The position numbers and the translations under genes are program-made. The notes below the pieces were generated by a model that had not been told where the DNA came from, searched no databases, and was given only the letters and a program-made list of their open reading frames with translations. This document shows, in pieces, positions 33,697 to 43,198 of a stretch of 64,000 bases of DNA. The stretch is taken from the NCBI GenBank assembly GCA_031270605.1, contig JAISXG010000082.1, positions 1 to 64,000 of the forward strand. Direction: 5' to 3'. Positions within the stretch are counted from its first letter, which is position 1; each line of letters opens with the position of its first letter. Origin of the DNA: Oscillospiraceae bacterium (GTDB lineage: Bacteria > Bacillota > Clostridia > Oscillospirales > Acutalibacteraceae).

Positions 33697-34953
33697 TTGC
33701 AGTTGAAAGGGCGAAGCTTTGATATTGCGATTATCGGCGCGGGGGCCTCGGGCTTGTGCGCCGCCGTTGCCGCCGCGCGCTGCTTTGCGCGTGAGGGGCG
33801 TTCGTCGAGTGGCATTGCGCTGCTGGAGGCGCTGCCGCGCGTGGGCAAAAAGCTTCTTGCGACGGGTAACGGGCGCTGCAACCTCACAAACAGCAAAATC
33901 ACCGAGGACTGTTATTTCGAAAACGGCGCATTTGCCTTGAACGTGATGCGGGCAGCGGACCACGAGGCCGTGCTTGCCTTTTTTTCGTCGCTCGGCCTGC
34001 GCACAAAAGAGGACGAATGCGGCAGGGTCTATCCCCAAAGCAATCAGGCGGCCTCGGTGCTGGACGCGCTGCGCTTCGCGGTTGAAAAGCATGGCGTTTG
34101 TGTGCTCACCGAAACAAAGGCGCTCTCGCTCAAGACGCATGGGAACGGTTTTTTCATCAATGACTCGCTGTTCGCCAAAAGGGTGATTGTCGCCGCGGGC
34201 GGGCAGAGCGCAAGGCAGTTCGGTTCAGACGGTTCGGGCTTCGCGCTGCTGCGTGAATTGGGTGTTCGGCTGAGGCCGCCTTTTCCCGCTTTGACGGGCT
34301 TGCTGCTCGGCAAGCCCTATCCCCGGGCGCTGAAGGGCGTACGGGCGGAGTGCGAGGCGCGTGTGTGCCTTGGTGAGCGTGTTTTGGCACAGGACACAGG
34401 CGAGGTGCAGTTTAATGAAAACGGAGTTTCGGGCATTCCCGTGATGCAAATTTCACGCTTTGCGTCCATGTATGCCGGCGACAAATCCCTTGTGCTGCAA
34501 ATTGACCGCTTGCCGGGCATGGCGGCAGGGGAGCTGCAAGCTTATTTGCAGGCGCGCGCGCGTGAATACCCCTTTCTCGCGGCTGAGGATCTGATGAGCG
34601 GCCTGATGCCCAAGCGGCTTGCTTCTGTTTGCGTGAAGGAGGCGGGGCTGTCGCCCTCTTCGAGCGTGTCTGCCTTGCAACAGGCTGATCTTGAGCGAAT
34701 TGCCGCGTGTGTGAAGGGGCAGACTTATACAATAGAGAAAACGGCGGGGTTTGACGCCTCTCAGGTGACGGCCGGCGGGGTGGACACAAGCGAATTTTGC
34801 CCCCAAACCCTTGAAATAAAAAAGATAAAAGGCTTGTATTGCTGCGGTGAAGTGGTGAATGTGGACGGCCTGTGCGGCGGGTTTAACCTGCAATGGGCAT
34901 GGAGCTCGGGACTTGTGAGCGGCACGGCGGCGGCGCAAAGCCTTCTGGAATAG
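33697..34953 (+). CDS. HI0933-like flavoprotein
   Basis: A roughly 418-residue FAD-binding protein of the HI0933/BaiN family. The Rossmann motif is IAIIGAGASGLCAA at the N-terminus, GKKLLATGNGRCNLTN is the family signature, and GLYCCGEVVNVDGLCGGFNLQWAW closes the FAD site (split as GEVVNVDG and GGFNLQWAW). Members are predicted oxidoreductases; one reduces bile acids. The start is uncertain: GGAG at 33688 favours the TTG at 33697 or 33703 over the GTG at 33691. The next flavoprotein gene starts 6 bases after it. Confidence 0.9.
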   Translation: MQLKGRSFDIAIIGAGASGLCAAVAAARCFAREGRSSSGIALLEALPRVGKKLLATGNGRCNLTNSKITEDCYFENGAFALNVMRAADHEAVLAFFSSLGLRTKEDECGRVYPQSNQAASVLDALRFAVEKHGVCVLTETKALSLKTHGNGFFINDSLFAKRVIVAAGGQSARQFGSDGSGFALLRELGVRLRPPFPALTGLLLGKPYPRALKGVRAECEARVCLGERVLAQDTGEVQFNENGVSGIPVMQISRFASMYAGDKSLVLQIDRLPGMAAGELQAYLQARAREYPFLAAEDLMSGLMPKRLASVCVKEAGLSPSSSVSALQQADLERIAACVKGQTYTIEKTAGFDASQVTAGGVDTSEFCPQTLEIKKIKGLYCCGEVVNVDGLCGGFNLQWAWSSGLVSGTAAAQSLLE

Positions 34954-34959
34954 GGAATT

Positions 34960-36570
34960 ATGTTAAGAATCCATGAAATAAAAGCGCCCATCGGGGCGGA
35001 TATCGAGCGGGTCAGGCAGGCTGCTGCGCAAATGGTCGGCATTTGCGCGGCGGACCTTACGGATTTTGAAATCGTGAAGGAATCCGTGGACTCGCGCAAA
35101 AAAAACAACATTCGCATGGTTTATACTGTGGACATCAATTTTGACGGCGATCTCGAGGCCGTCGCGCGGCGCTTTCCCTCCAACCAATGCGCGGTGGTCG
35201 AAACCTATGAATACAGTCTGCCCGAAAACCGGCGGCATTCAAAATTTCGCCCTGTGGTGGTTGGCTTTGGCCCCGCGGGCATGCTTTGCGCCTATCTGCT
35301 CGCAAAAGCGGGGCACAATCCCATTGTTTTGGAGCGCGGGAATGATGTTGACGCGCGGCAGGCGGACGTGAAGCGGTTCTGGGCGGAGCGCGTGCTTGAC
35401 ACGAACTCCAATGTGCAGTTCGGCGAGGGCGGCGCGGGCACGTTTTCAGACGGCAAGCTCACGACGGGTATTAAAGACCCGCGGGTGCGCGAGGTGTTCG
35501 AGGTGTTTTTGCGGCACGGCGCGCCGCCTGAGATAAAATATTCGGCCCGCCCGCATATCGGCACGGATAAGCTCTGCGCCATGGTGAAAAATATGCGCAT
35601 GGAGATCCTTCGCATGGGCGGCGAGGTGCGTTTCGGCGCGCGGTTTCAAAGGCTGATTGCAGCCAATGAATTCGTGCACGGTCTTTCTTATGTCCAGGGC
35701 GGCAGGATCCACGACCTTGAAACCGACTGCGTGGCCCTTTGCATCGGCCACTCCGCGCGCGACACGTTTGAAATGCTTTACCAAAGCGGCGTTAAAATGG
35801 CGCAAAAGGCTTTTTCTGTGGGTACGCGCATTGAGCACCCGCAGGAATTCATCAACCGCTCGCAATATGGCAGGCTTTGGAACCACCCCCTGCTGCCGGC
35901 GGCGGATTACAAGCTCTCGAACCACCCGATTCACGGCCGTGGCGGCTACACCTTTTGCATGTGCCCGGGCGGCTATGTGGTCACCGCCTCTTCGGAGGAG
36001 GGTATGGTGGTCGTCAACGGCATGAGTGAATATGCCCGCGACGGCGAGAATGCGAATTCGGCCATTCTTGTGGGCATTGAGCCGGACTATTTTGCAGACG
36101 GCCACCCCCTTACGGGCATCGCTTTTCAGCGCGAAATCGAGCGGGCGGCTTTTGCGGCGGGTGGGCAAAGCTATGCCGCGCCGGCCCAGACGGTCGGTGA
36201 TTTCTTAAAAAATATCCCCTCAAGGCGCCTGGGCGCCGTGAACCCGACCTGTCCCACGGGCGTTGTGCCGGGCGATATCCGCACTGTTTTGCCGCCGGTG
36301 GTGACAGACACGATTCAAAAGGCTTTGCGAAATTTTGACACCAAAATTCAGGGCTTTGCCATGGCGGACGCCGTGCTCACCGCCCCTGAGAGCCGAAGCT
36401 CCTCACCCGTGCGGATTTTGCGTGACGAATTTTTTCAGTCTAACGTGCGCGGGCTTTACCCCTGCGGCGAGGGCGCGGGCTATGCGGGCGGCATTGTTTC
36501 GGCCGCGACGGACGGCATTCGCGTCGCCGAGGCCATTCTCGGTGATGAAGACGGGTATTTTAACGATTAG
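34960..36570 (+). CDS. FAD-dependent dehydrogenase of the YhiN/PF-like flavoprotein group
   Basis: A 536-residue flavoprotein. An N-terminal domain of about 85 residues precedes the FAD motif VVVGFGPAGMLCAYLLAKAG (about 107-126); VQFGEGGAGTFSDGKL, VSAATDGIRVAEAI and YPCGEGAGYAGG are further flavin contacts. This is the uncharacterised FAD-dependent dehydrogenase often sited beside HI0933-like genes and glycolytic genes in Clostridia. Function unknown. It follows the first flavoprotein by 6 bases, so the two form an operon; the binding site before the ATG is weak. Confidence 0.87.
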   Translation: MLRIHEIKAPIGADIERVRQAAAQMVGICAADLTDFEIVKESVDSRKKNNIRMVYTVDINFDGDLEAVARRFPSNQCAVVETYEYSLPENRRHSKFRPVVVGFGPAGMLCAYLLAKAGHNPIVLERGNDVDARQADVKRFWAERVLDTNSNVQFGEGGAGTFSDGKLTTGIKDPRVREVFEVFLRHGAPPEIKYSARPHIGTDKLCAMVKNMRMEILRMGGEVRFGARFQRLIAANEFVHGLSYVQGGRIHDLETDCVALCIGHSARDTFEMLYQSGVKMAQKAFSVGTRIEHPQEFINRSQYGRLWNHPLLPAADYKLSNHPIHGRGGYTFCMCPGGYVVTASSEEGMVVVNGMSEYARDGENANSAILVGIEPDYFADGHPLTGIAFQREIERAAFAAGGQSYAAPAQTVGDFLKNIPSRRLGAVNPTCPTGVVPGDIRTVLPPVVTDTIQKALRNFDTKIQGFAMADAVLTAPESRSSSPVRILRDEFFQSNVRGLYPCGEGAGYAGGIVSAATDGIRVAEAILGDEDGYFND

Positions 36571-36638
36571 TATACAATAGATTGCTCAATGACGCGCATT
36601 CAGCAAAACACTCCGACAGCGAAAGGACAGACACAAGA

Positions 36639-38066
36639 ATGAAAAAAACCAAAATTGTTTGCACTCTGGGGCCTGCGAGCTCAGACGAAGAAACCCTGAG
36701 AACCATGCTCAAAAGCGGCATGAATGTCGCGCGGCTCAACTTTTCTCACGGAACGCACGAAACACACAAAAAGATGATTGATTTGTTTCGCCGTGTGCGG
36801 GATTCCCTCGGGCTTCCCGCCGCTGTTATGATGGACACAAAAGGTCCCGAAATCCGCCTGAAAAATTTTGAAAACGGCAGCGTTACCATAAAAGACGGCG
36901 ATGAATTTATTTTGACGACGGAGGATGTTCCCGGCACCGAAAAAATCGCCTCGGTGACCTATAAAGACCTTCCATCCCAGCTGATTCCCGGCATGAAGGT
37001 GCTCATTGACGACGGCAAGGTCGTGCTGGAGGTCGTGGAAGCGCTGGGCGCGGAGGTTCGCTGCAAAATCCTCAACGGGGGCACGATCAGCAACCACAAG
37101 GGCATCAACATCCCGAAGGGCAGGCTTGACATCCCGTTTTTGAGCGAGGGGGATAAAGCGGATATTCTGTTCGGCATTGACCAGCAGGTGGATTTCATTG
37201 CGGCCTCTTTTGTGCGCAGAAAGTCTGATATCGTTGAGATGCGCAAGTTTATCGACTATAACGGCGGGCATACTATTAAGGTCATTTCAAAAATAGAAAA
37301 CCTTGAGGGCGTTGAAAATTTTGACGAGATACTCTCGGTTTCAGACGGCATCATGGTCGCCCGCGGCGACATGGGCGTTGAAATTGAGTTTGAGCGCCTG
37401 CCGGGTCTTCAAAAGCGCTTTATCAGAAAGTGCTACACCGCCGGCAAAATGGTCATCACCGCAACGCAGATGCTCGAATCTATGCTCAACAACCCCTCGC
37501 CGACGCGCGCCGAAATCACGGACGTCGCCAACGCCGTGTTCGACGGCACCTCCGCCGTGATGCTTTCGGGCGAGAGCGCCATGGGACGCTACCCGGCCCT
37601 TTCGGTTGCGGTCATGGCGAAAATTATCCGTCAGGCCGAGCGCGACGCGTTTGATATGAACATTTACCGCGAATATAACTATGAGATGGACTACACAGAC
37701 AACACCAACGCCATCTGCGACGCGGCAAACACAACCGCCCGCGACATTAACGCCGCGGCGATTATTGTTGTGACAAAGGGCGGTCAGGCGGCGCGGCGCA
37801 TGTCAAAGTTCCGCCCCGATGTGCCGATTGTTGCTGCGACCCCCGAGGCGCAGACCTTTCACCAGCTTTCACTTTCGTGGGGCGTTTACCCGGTAATGTC
37901 AAAATATCAGAAAACGTCAGACGAGCTGTTCCAGCACGCGATCGACTGCGCGAGGATGCTTGATATGGTGCACAACGGCGACAAAGTCGTTATCGCGGCC
38001 GGCGTGCCTCTGGGCACAAGCGGCAACACCAATATCATCAAGGTGGAAACCGTAAAAGGCGTATAA
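36639..38066 (+). CDS. pyk: Pyruvate kinase
   Basis: A 475-residue pyruvate kinase converting phosphoenolpyruvate and ADP to pyruvate and ATP, the last step of glycolysis. The barrel begins with KTKIVCTLGPAS; MMDTKGPEIRL, SKIENLEG, MVARGDMGVEI and MVITATQMLESM line the active site and the B domain lies between about residues 70 and 170. It lacks the extra C-terminal PEP-utiliser domain found in Bacillus enzymes. The ATG at 36639 has GAAAGGA 12 bases upstream. A terminator follows directly. Confidence 0.96.
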   Translation: MKKTKIVCTLGPASSDEETLRTMLKSGMNVARLNFSHGTHETHKKMIDLFRRVRDSLGLPAAVMMDTKGPEIRLKNFENGSVTIKDGDEFILTTEDVPGTEKIASVTYKDLPSQLIPGMKVLIDDGKVVLEVVEALGAEVRCKILNGGTISNHKGINIPKGRLDIPFLSEGDKADILFGIDQQVDFIAASFVRRKSDIVEMRKFIDYNGGHTIKVISKIENLEGVENFDEILSVSDGIMVARGDMGVEIEFERLPGLQKRFIRKCYTAGKMVITATQMLESMLNNPSPTRAEITDVANAVFDGTSAVMLSGESAMGRYPALSVAVMAKIIRQAERDAFDMNIYREYNYEMDYTDNTNAICDAANTTARDINAAAIIVVTKGGQAARRMSKFRPDVPIVAATPEAQTFHQLSLSWGVYPVMSKYQKTSDELFQHAIDCARMLDMVHNGDKVVIAAGVPLGTSGNTNIIKVETVKGV

Positions 38067-38072
38067 TGCGAT

Positions 38073-38105
38073 AAAAAAGCGCGCCCGGCAAAAGGTGCGC
38101 TTTTT
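38073..38105 (+). terminator. Terminator of pyk
   Basis: AAAAAGCGC and GCGCTTTTT form the stem, with five T at the end, starting 7 bases after the pyk stop codon. Confidence 0.88.
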
Positions 38106-38141
38106 CATAAATACCCGGTAATAAACAGGAGGTTTTTCGGA

Positions 38142-38690
38142 ATGAATATCTGGCATGACATTGCCCCCGCGCGCATCAGGCCCCATGATTTTTTCGCGGT
38201 GATAGAAATTACGAAGGGCAGCAAAAACAAGTATGAACTCGACAAGGCAACCGGCATGCTGATGCTTGACCGCATTCTTTACACCTCGACCCATTACCCG
38301 GCAAACTACGGCTTTATTCCGCGCACGTTCGCGGATGACGGCGACCCGCTCGACGTGCTTGTTCTGTGCTCTGAGCCGATTCAGCCTTATGCCATGGTGC
38401 GCTGCTATCCCATCGGCGTGATTTCGATGCTCGACGAGGGATATGTGGACAATAAAATCATCGCCATCCCGCATTATGACCCGACTTATAACACCTACCG
38501 TTCCATCCATGACCTGCCGGGGCATATTTTTGACGAGATGAAGCACTTCTTCTCTGTTTACAAAACCCTTGAAGGCAAAACGACCGCCATAGACGAGGCG
38601 CGCGACGCGCATTCGGCCATAGCGATTATTGAACATGATATTGCGGCTTATGAGAAAAAGCGTGCAAACGGCGAGTTTTGGATAGGATAA
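38142..38690 (+). CDS. ppa: Inorganic pyrophosphatase, family I
   Basis: A 182-residue soluble pyrophosphatase that hydrolyses PPi to two phosphates, pulling biosynthetic reactions forward. The signature DDGDPLDVLVL holds the metal-binding aspartates; KNKYELDKATGML and HYPANYGFIPRT contact pyrophosphate. Length is normal for the family. AGGAGG lies 11 bases before the ATG. It stands alone after pyk and converges on the nucleotidyltransferase gene. Confidence 0.95.
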   Translation: MNIWHDIAPARIRPHDFFAVIEITKGSKNKYELDKATGMLMLDRILYTSTHYPANYGFIPRTFADDGDPLDVLVLCSEPIQPYAMVRCYPIGVISMLDEGYVDNKIIAIPHYDPTYNTYRSIHDLPGHIFDEMKHFFSVYKTLEGKTTAIDEARDAHSAIAIIEHDIAAYEKKRANGEFWIG

Positions 38691-38700
38691 ATGTTATAAA

Positions 38701-39273
38701 TTAAAGATAAGAACGAAGCGATTCCAGATAGTTTTTTAAGCAGCTGTCCGCATTGGCTTCCAGCCAGCGAAATACAGATTTCATCATATCTTCCTCACGC
38801 ATAGAATCCGATGACTGGCAAACGCGGGAGTGCATGCGGAAAATATCATCATAGCAATCTGCTCCCCGAAGCATATGTTTCAAATTAGCAACAAAAACTT
38901 TTAGGGTATGGTCAACACGGCTGAAAGGGAAATCGGACTTTGTGACACTGGCAAAATGCGGTACGGCGACGCACTTAATATCCACCATCAAAAACGGGTT
39001 TTCAGAAGAGATTGCATTGGAAACAATGTAACCGCCAGGCATCAAGCTTGGTGCATAATCAAAAAAGAGAACAGGGAATGCATTGTTTAACAGCTCTGGT
39101 ATTTGCAATGAAAAGAGGCTGTTATCGCGGCCTGAAACATCCAGTTCAATGTCGATGTCTGAAAATTCATCGTGATAGTTCTCGGCAATGCTGCCATAAA
39201 TCGTGCATTTTTTAACATCCGGAAGTAAAGAAAAATATGCGCAGATTTCGTGAGCGGTGTCCACAATATCCAT
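38701..39273 (-). CDS. Nucleotidyltransferase-fold protein
   Basis: A 190-residue protein with the DNA polymerase beta-type nucleotidyltransferase motif: TIYGSIAENYHDEFSDIDIEL gives the GS plus DID pair (about residues 28-46, written in parts GSIAENY and SDIDIEL). A later VDIKC supplies the third acidic residue. Relatives modify antibiotics or act as antitoxins, but no partner toxin is next to it. The ATG at 39273 follows GGGGA by 6 bases. It is 55 bases after helD and may be cotranscribed. Confidence 0.78.
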   Translation of the reverse strand: MDIVDTAHEICAYFSLLPDVKKCTIYGSIAENYHDEFSDIDIELDVSGRDNSLFSLQIPELLNNAFPVLFFDYAPSLMPGGYIVSNAISSENPFLMVDIKCVAVPHFASVTKSDFPFSRVDHTLKVFVANLKHMLRGADCYDDIFRMHSRVCQSSDSMREEDMMKSVFRWLEANADSCLKNYLESLRSYL

Positions 39274-39328
39274 ATTCATTCCCCTGTCTTTTTCATTTCT
39301 TTTAAGGGCTTTGCTGCTGTGATTTGCG

Positions 39329-41467
39329 TCAGTCAAACGGAAACAGGGGTTGATCCTCAAACAGTACAAACAGCCGGTGCAGCGCGCGCGTGACCATCAG
39401 ATATAAAATCCGGTTTTCTTTTTCTTTTGAGCATAATGCGTCCGCAAAAGGAATGATCACGTTGTCAAACTCAAGGCCCTTTGTGAGCACGAGGGGCATG
39501 ACCATCACGCCGGCGCCGAACTCCTCAGAGCGGTCGTCAATCAGGCGAATGCTTTTCTCATGCTGGCGCAGCGCTTCAAAAAGGCGTCTTGCCGAAGCGG
39601 TCGTTTTGGTGACAATGCAGGTGGATTTGCCCCGCAGCCTGCCTGAGCGCAGCAGCGTGAGAATCGCCTGCACCTGGTCGGTTGCCGTTTCCACGCTCAC
39701 CGGTTCGCCCTCGCGGTCAAAAATTTCATAGCGTTCCCCGCCGAGCAGCATGAGCGCGGTTTCGTTGATGTGCCGCGTGGAGCGGTAGCTTTTTTTCAGC
39801 TGCAGCATGTTCGCGTCATAAAGTGCGCAGAGCTGTTCCTTTGAGAGGGTGTTGACATCGTTCAAAATGCCCTGATTGGTGTCTGCAAGCAGGGTGAATC
39901 GGCTTGTCGGGCAGAGATAACGGATGATTTTGTGCTGGAGCGGGCAAAAATCCTGCGCCTCGTCAATGAGCACATGCTTCGGCTCTTTGATTTTTTGCAG
40001 TGTGCCGAGCAGGGCTCTGATATAGAGCACCACCAGCGCGTCCTCAAAAAACAGCATGCGGCGGTTGAGATTCCGCTTTGTTTGGCGAAAGACCTCGGCG
40101 TTGCCGCTCTCTTCGCAATAGGCGCTGAGCGCCTTATGGTAAATTGCGATTTCATCCACCCGCAGGCTTTCATGAAGCCTGCTTCTTGTTTTTTGCTTTG
40201 TTTCGCGTTTAAGCATGCGATAAAGCTGGTTCGGGTCGTCGAACACTTCGCGTTCCTCTTCGATTTTTGCGCGGATAAAGGGTTCGTTTTGATGAAAGAA
40301 AGCGTCGATTTCATTGATGCAGAAGCTCACAATGCGTTCGGTTTTCTGGGTGAGGTTATATTCTTCGCGGTCGCTTTCGAAACGGCCGCGGATTGTTTCT
40401 TTTGTGAGCACGGTTTTGCCCTGCACGATAATGTCTTGAAAGCCGAAGGCACGTGAGCCGACAAAACCACGCAGAAAGTCAAGAAACACGTCCGAATATT
40501 TCAGCCTTACCGCGCGTGAGCGCACCGCGCCGCCGCCCGAAAGCAGGTTGTTTGCCTGCTCATAATAATCATAAACGGTGTAATCTGCGCGGATATTCTG
40601 CGCAACAACATCAAAAAAGTCTTTTTTGAGAATGTCCTGCTCGCCGAGCTCGGGGATGATGTCCGCGATATATGTCGCGAACACATTGCTGCTTGTGAAC
40701 AGCAAAACATCTTTTGATGAAAGGCTTTTGCGGTTTTTATAGAGCAGATAGGCCACGCGGTGCAGGCCGATGGAGGTTTTGCCGCTGCCCGCCGGGCCGA
40801 ACACCGCGAGGTTCTCTGTGTCGGAAAACCGGATGGCGGCGTTCTGCTCGCGCTGAATGCTGCTGACAATGACCTTGAGGCGGTCTTTTGAATCCTCCGC
40901 CAGCGCTTCACCGAGGATTTCGTCGTTAATTTTCAGGCTTGAATCAAAAAAATATTTCAGCGTGCCGTTTTCAAACTTGAACTGGCGTTTGAGCAAAATG
41001 TCACCCGAAAGCGTGCCCATGGGCGCCTCATAGAAGGCCTGCCCTTCAAAATCGTTATAAAACAGCTCGCCCACAGGCGCGCGCCAGTCGCTCACAAGGG
41101 ACTTGTGGGCGTCTTTGTCATAGAGGTTTTTCAGCCCGATATAAAAGGAGTTCTGTGTGCCGTTTTCGGCAATACGAAAATCCACCCGGGCAAAATACGG
41201 CCCGAGCAAAAGCTTTTCAAGCATTCTGATGTCAATTTCAGACTGTTCATAGGCATCCAGCTCACGCTGCACCGTGTCTTGATGCGCTGTGAGATTCTCG
41301 CCATAAACCGCGCCGTAGGGGTTATCTTCAGCGTATTTTTTGCCGATGCTCATGGCCCGCTCGCGGCTGTCGCGGCGCAGGGTTTGCAGCCGCAGCATTT
41401 CTTTATAAATGAAGTCTTTGGTTTCTTTCAGCTTTTGTAATTCAAGCTCGTGGGTGTATTTTTGCAT
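39329..41467 (-). CDS. helD: HelD, RNA polymerase-recycling ATPase
   Basis: A 712-residue UvrD-like protein. The N-terminal coiled coil (about 1-90) is the arm that enters the RNA polymerase secondary channel; Walker A is GPAGSGKTS near residue 222, Walker B is LIDEAQDF near 500, and the C-terminal lobe has KKSYRSTRHI, LTKGLEFDNV and YLMVTRALHRL. In Firmicutes HelD strips stalled RNA polymerase from DNA using ATP and can confer rifampicin tolerance. Domain order and length fit class I HelD. GGAG lies 8 bases before the ATG. Confidence 0.9.
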   Translation of the reverse strand: MQKYTHELELQKLKETKDFIYKEMLRLQTLRRDSRERAMSIGKKYAEDNPYGAVYGENLTAHQDTVQRELDAYEQSEIDIRMLEKLLLGPYFARVDFRIAENGTQNSFYIGLKNLYDKDAHKSLVSDWRAPVGELFYNDFEGQAFYEAPMGTLSGDILLKRQFKFENGTLKYFFDSSLKINDEILGEALAEDSKDRLKVIVSSIQREQNAAIRFSDTENLAVFGPAGSGKTSIGLHRVAYLLYKNRKSLSSKDVLLFTSSNVFATYIADIIPELGEQDILKKDFFDVVAQNIRADYTVYDYYEQANNLLSGGGAVRSRAVRLKYSDVFLDFLRGFVGSRAFGFQDIIVQGKTVLTKETIRGRFESDREEYNLTQKTERIVSFCINEIDAFFHQNEPFIRAKIEEEREVFDDPNQLYRMLKRETKQKTRSRLHESLRVDEIAIYHKALSAYCEESGNAEVFRQTKRNLNRRMLFFEDALVVLYIRALLGTLQKIKEPKHVLIDEAQDFCPLQHKIIRYLCPTSRFTLLADTNQGILNDVNTLSKEQLCALYDANMLQLKKSYRSTRHINETALMLLGGERYEIFDREGEPVSVETATDQVQAILTLLRSGRLRGKSTCIVTKTTASARRLFEALRQHEKSIRLIDDRSEEFGAGVMVMPLVLTKGLEFDNVIIPFADALCSKEKENRILYLMVTRALHRLFVLFEDQPLFPFD

Positions 41468-41504
41468 TTCCGCTTCTCCTTATAGAAATAAAACGAATGG
41501 AAAA

Positions 41505-42680
41505 TCATGACGGTGTATAGGCTTTGTCAATTTTAACGGCCGAAAAATATTGCTCGCCAAACTCCTGTTTGATGCGCTCGTCTATTGTCGCGAGCAGCTC
41601 TTTGTCGTCAAGTGTGAAATGAAAGGGTACGACAACATCAAAGATCAGCTTTGTGCGCGTCGCGCCGGAAACCACCCTGAAATCGTGAAAACCCAGCCCG
41701 GGGTCGATGTCCTGCAGCACGATTCCCATGCGCCGCCTGATTTCTGAGGTGTGCTCGTCGTCAAGCTCGAGCGGGTCGATATGGATCACCGCATCGCACG
41801 AAAGCGCCTGGGAGAGGTCGTTTTCAATGTCGTCCACAAGGTCGTGCATCACGCAGAGGTCTGCGTCCGCCGAAACCTCGGCATGCAGCGACACCATGCA
41901 CCGCCCCGGGCCGTAGTCGTGAATCATCAGGTCGTGCATGCCGGCGATCTGCTCGTGTGAGAGCACGATCTGGCGGATCTTTTCAACCGTTTCGCCTGCG
42001 GGCGCCTGACCTAAAAGGGGGTTGAGCGTTTCTTTTGCGGCCATAACGCCCGAATACAGAATGAAAACAGACACCAGCGCGCCGCAGTATGCGTCGATGT
42101 GAATGCCTGTGAATTTTGTGAAAAGCATCGAAAGCAGCACAACGCTTGTGGCGACCGTATCGCTGATGCTGTCGATTGCAGTAGCCGAGAGTGCCGCCGA
42201 GTGAATGCGCTTGCCGATTTTTTTATTATAGACAAACATATAGAGCTTTACACCCACAGAAACCAGCAAAATAATCACGGTGAGCGCGTTTGCCGTGACC
42301 GGCTCGGGCGACACTATTTTTTTGATGGAGGATTTCAGCAGTTCCACGCCCATCAGCAGAATCAGCATCGAAACGAGAAAGCCTGAAACATATTCGATTC
42401 TGCCATGGCCGAACGGATGGCCGGAATCCGCCTTTTGCCCCGCCAGCTTAAAGCCAAATAGGGTGACAATTGAGGAGCCCGCGTCCGAAAGGTTGTTGAA
42501 TGCGTCCGCCGTGACGGCGATCGAGCCGCTGAGCAAACCCGCCAGCAGCTTGATTGAAAACAGCAGCAAATTGAAAAAGATGCCCACCGCGCCGCACAAA
42601 ATGCCATACTGCTTCCTGATATCCGGGTGGGTGCAGTCTTCGTTGTTTTTTATGAAAAGCTTTGCCAGCAGGCGAATCAT
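41505..42680 (-). CDS. Cation diffusion facilitator transporter
   Basis: A 391-residue metal efflux protein. Six transmembrane helices occupy about residues 25-215; TADAFNNLSDAG and HPFGHGRIEYV hold the metal-site Asp and His. The cytoplasmic C-terminal domain (ferredoxin-like, about 225-391) has extra HIDPLELDDEH sequence, as in larger Firmicute members. It exports Zn, Mn or Fe using the proton gradient. GGGAGGAG lies 5 bases before the ATG. It is 37 bases upstream of helD on the same strand. Confidence 0.9.
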   Translation of the reverse strand: MIRLLAKLFIKNNEDCTHPDIRKQYGILCGAVGIFFNLLLFSIKLLAGLLSGSIAVTADAFNNLSDAGSSIVTLFGFKLAGQKADSGHPFGHGRIEYVSGFLVSMLILLMGVELLKSSIKKIVSPEPVTANALTVIILLVSVGVKLYMFVYNKKIGKRIHSAALSATAIDSISDTVATSVVLLSMLFTKFTGIHIDAYCGALVSVFILYSGVMAAKETLNPLLGQAPAGETVEKIRQIVLSHEQIAGMHDLMIHDYGPGRCMVSLHAEVSADADLCVMHDLVDDIENDLSQALSCDAVIHIDPLELDDEHTSEIRRRMGIVLQDIDPGLGFHDFRVVSGATRTKLIFDVVVPFHFTLDDKELLATIDERIKQEFGEQYFSAVKIDKAYTPS

Positions 42681-42795
42681 AATGCTCCTCCCTTTCAGCG
42701 GGTCAAAAAACGGTTCCGCTTATTCTGTATATTATATGCAGATTCGGTTCCAATGTAAAGCAAAAACAGGATTGGTTACGAAATTGTCATAATCC

Positions 42796-42824
42796 TTGAA
42801 TTTGCTGCTTGCATGTGCTATACT
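42796..42824 (+). promoter_or_regulatory. Promoter of the candidate small RNA
   Basis: TTGAAT and TATACT with a 17-base spacer, in an intergenic region with no downstream gene on this strand. Transcription would start near 42831. Confidence 0.5.
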
Positions 42825-42830
42825 ATATAC

Positions 42831-42956
42831 ATAAATAAAAAGCGGACGAAGGCAGAATGTTCTGCATCGGTTTCAGAGTGTCAAAGAACTCTCCCTCTCT
42901 GATTCCAAAAGATGGGTTCTTTGACACTCTAAAGCCACCTGAAAAGGTGGCTTTTT
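42831..42956 (+). ncRNA. Candidate small RNA of about 125 bases
   Basis: A promoter is followed by three hairpins and a terminator with no coding frame: GCAGAA/TTCTGC at 42852-42865; a perfect 15-bp stem at 42875-42889 and 42916-42930 (AGAGTGTCAAAGAAC arm) with a pyrimidine-rich 26-base loop; and the terminator at 42931-42956. The layout is that of a stand-alone regulatory RNA. No known family recognised; it is not 6S, tmRNA or SRP RNA. Confidence 0.45.
42931..42956 (+). terminator. Terminator of the candidate small RNA
   Basis: AAAGCCACC pairs with GGTGGCTTT around a 6-base loop and ends in five T. Confidence 0.85.
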
Positions 42957-43037
42957 CTATGTAAATATTGCCTATAGACTACCAGTGAACCCTTGGTATC
43001 ACTAGATTTCTTAATATATTAGGAGGATACTTCTTCA

Positions 43038-43136
43038 ATGCTTTCCCCATTTTCGAAAACGGCGATGTGGTCACAAAAACGGGAGCTTGACATGCGGTGC
43101 GATATACAAATTGGGGTTTTGCCCGCCGCCATATAA
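43038..43136 (+). CDS. Possible 32-residue peptide or gene remnant
   Basis: AGGAGG lies 11 bases before an ATG that opens a 32-codon frame (MLSPFSKTAMWSQ... ending PAAI). Its stop codon is the first base triplet of the perfect hairpin at 43134-43187. It could be a small peptide or the start of a gene cut off by rearrangement in this irregular region. Nothing is recognised. Confidence 0.3.
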   Translation: MLSPFSKTAMWSQKRELDMRCDIQIGVLPAAI

Positions 43137-43187
43137 TTAATACAACGCAAACCCTTTGCTATCGAAGGGTTTGCGTTGTATTAATTA
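43134..43187. repeat. Perfect 23-bp stem hairpin
   Basis: 23 bases from 43134 to 43156 (starting TAATTAATACAACG) are perfectly complementary to 43165-43187, with an 8-base loop TGCTATCG. No T run follows. The right part overlaps the degenerate third copy of the cassette boundary repeat (43169-43204). Confidence 0.85.
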
Positions 43188-43198
43188 TGCTGTTTTCA

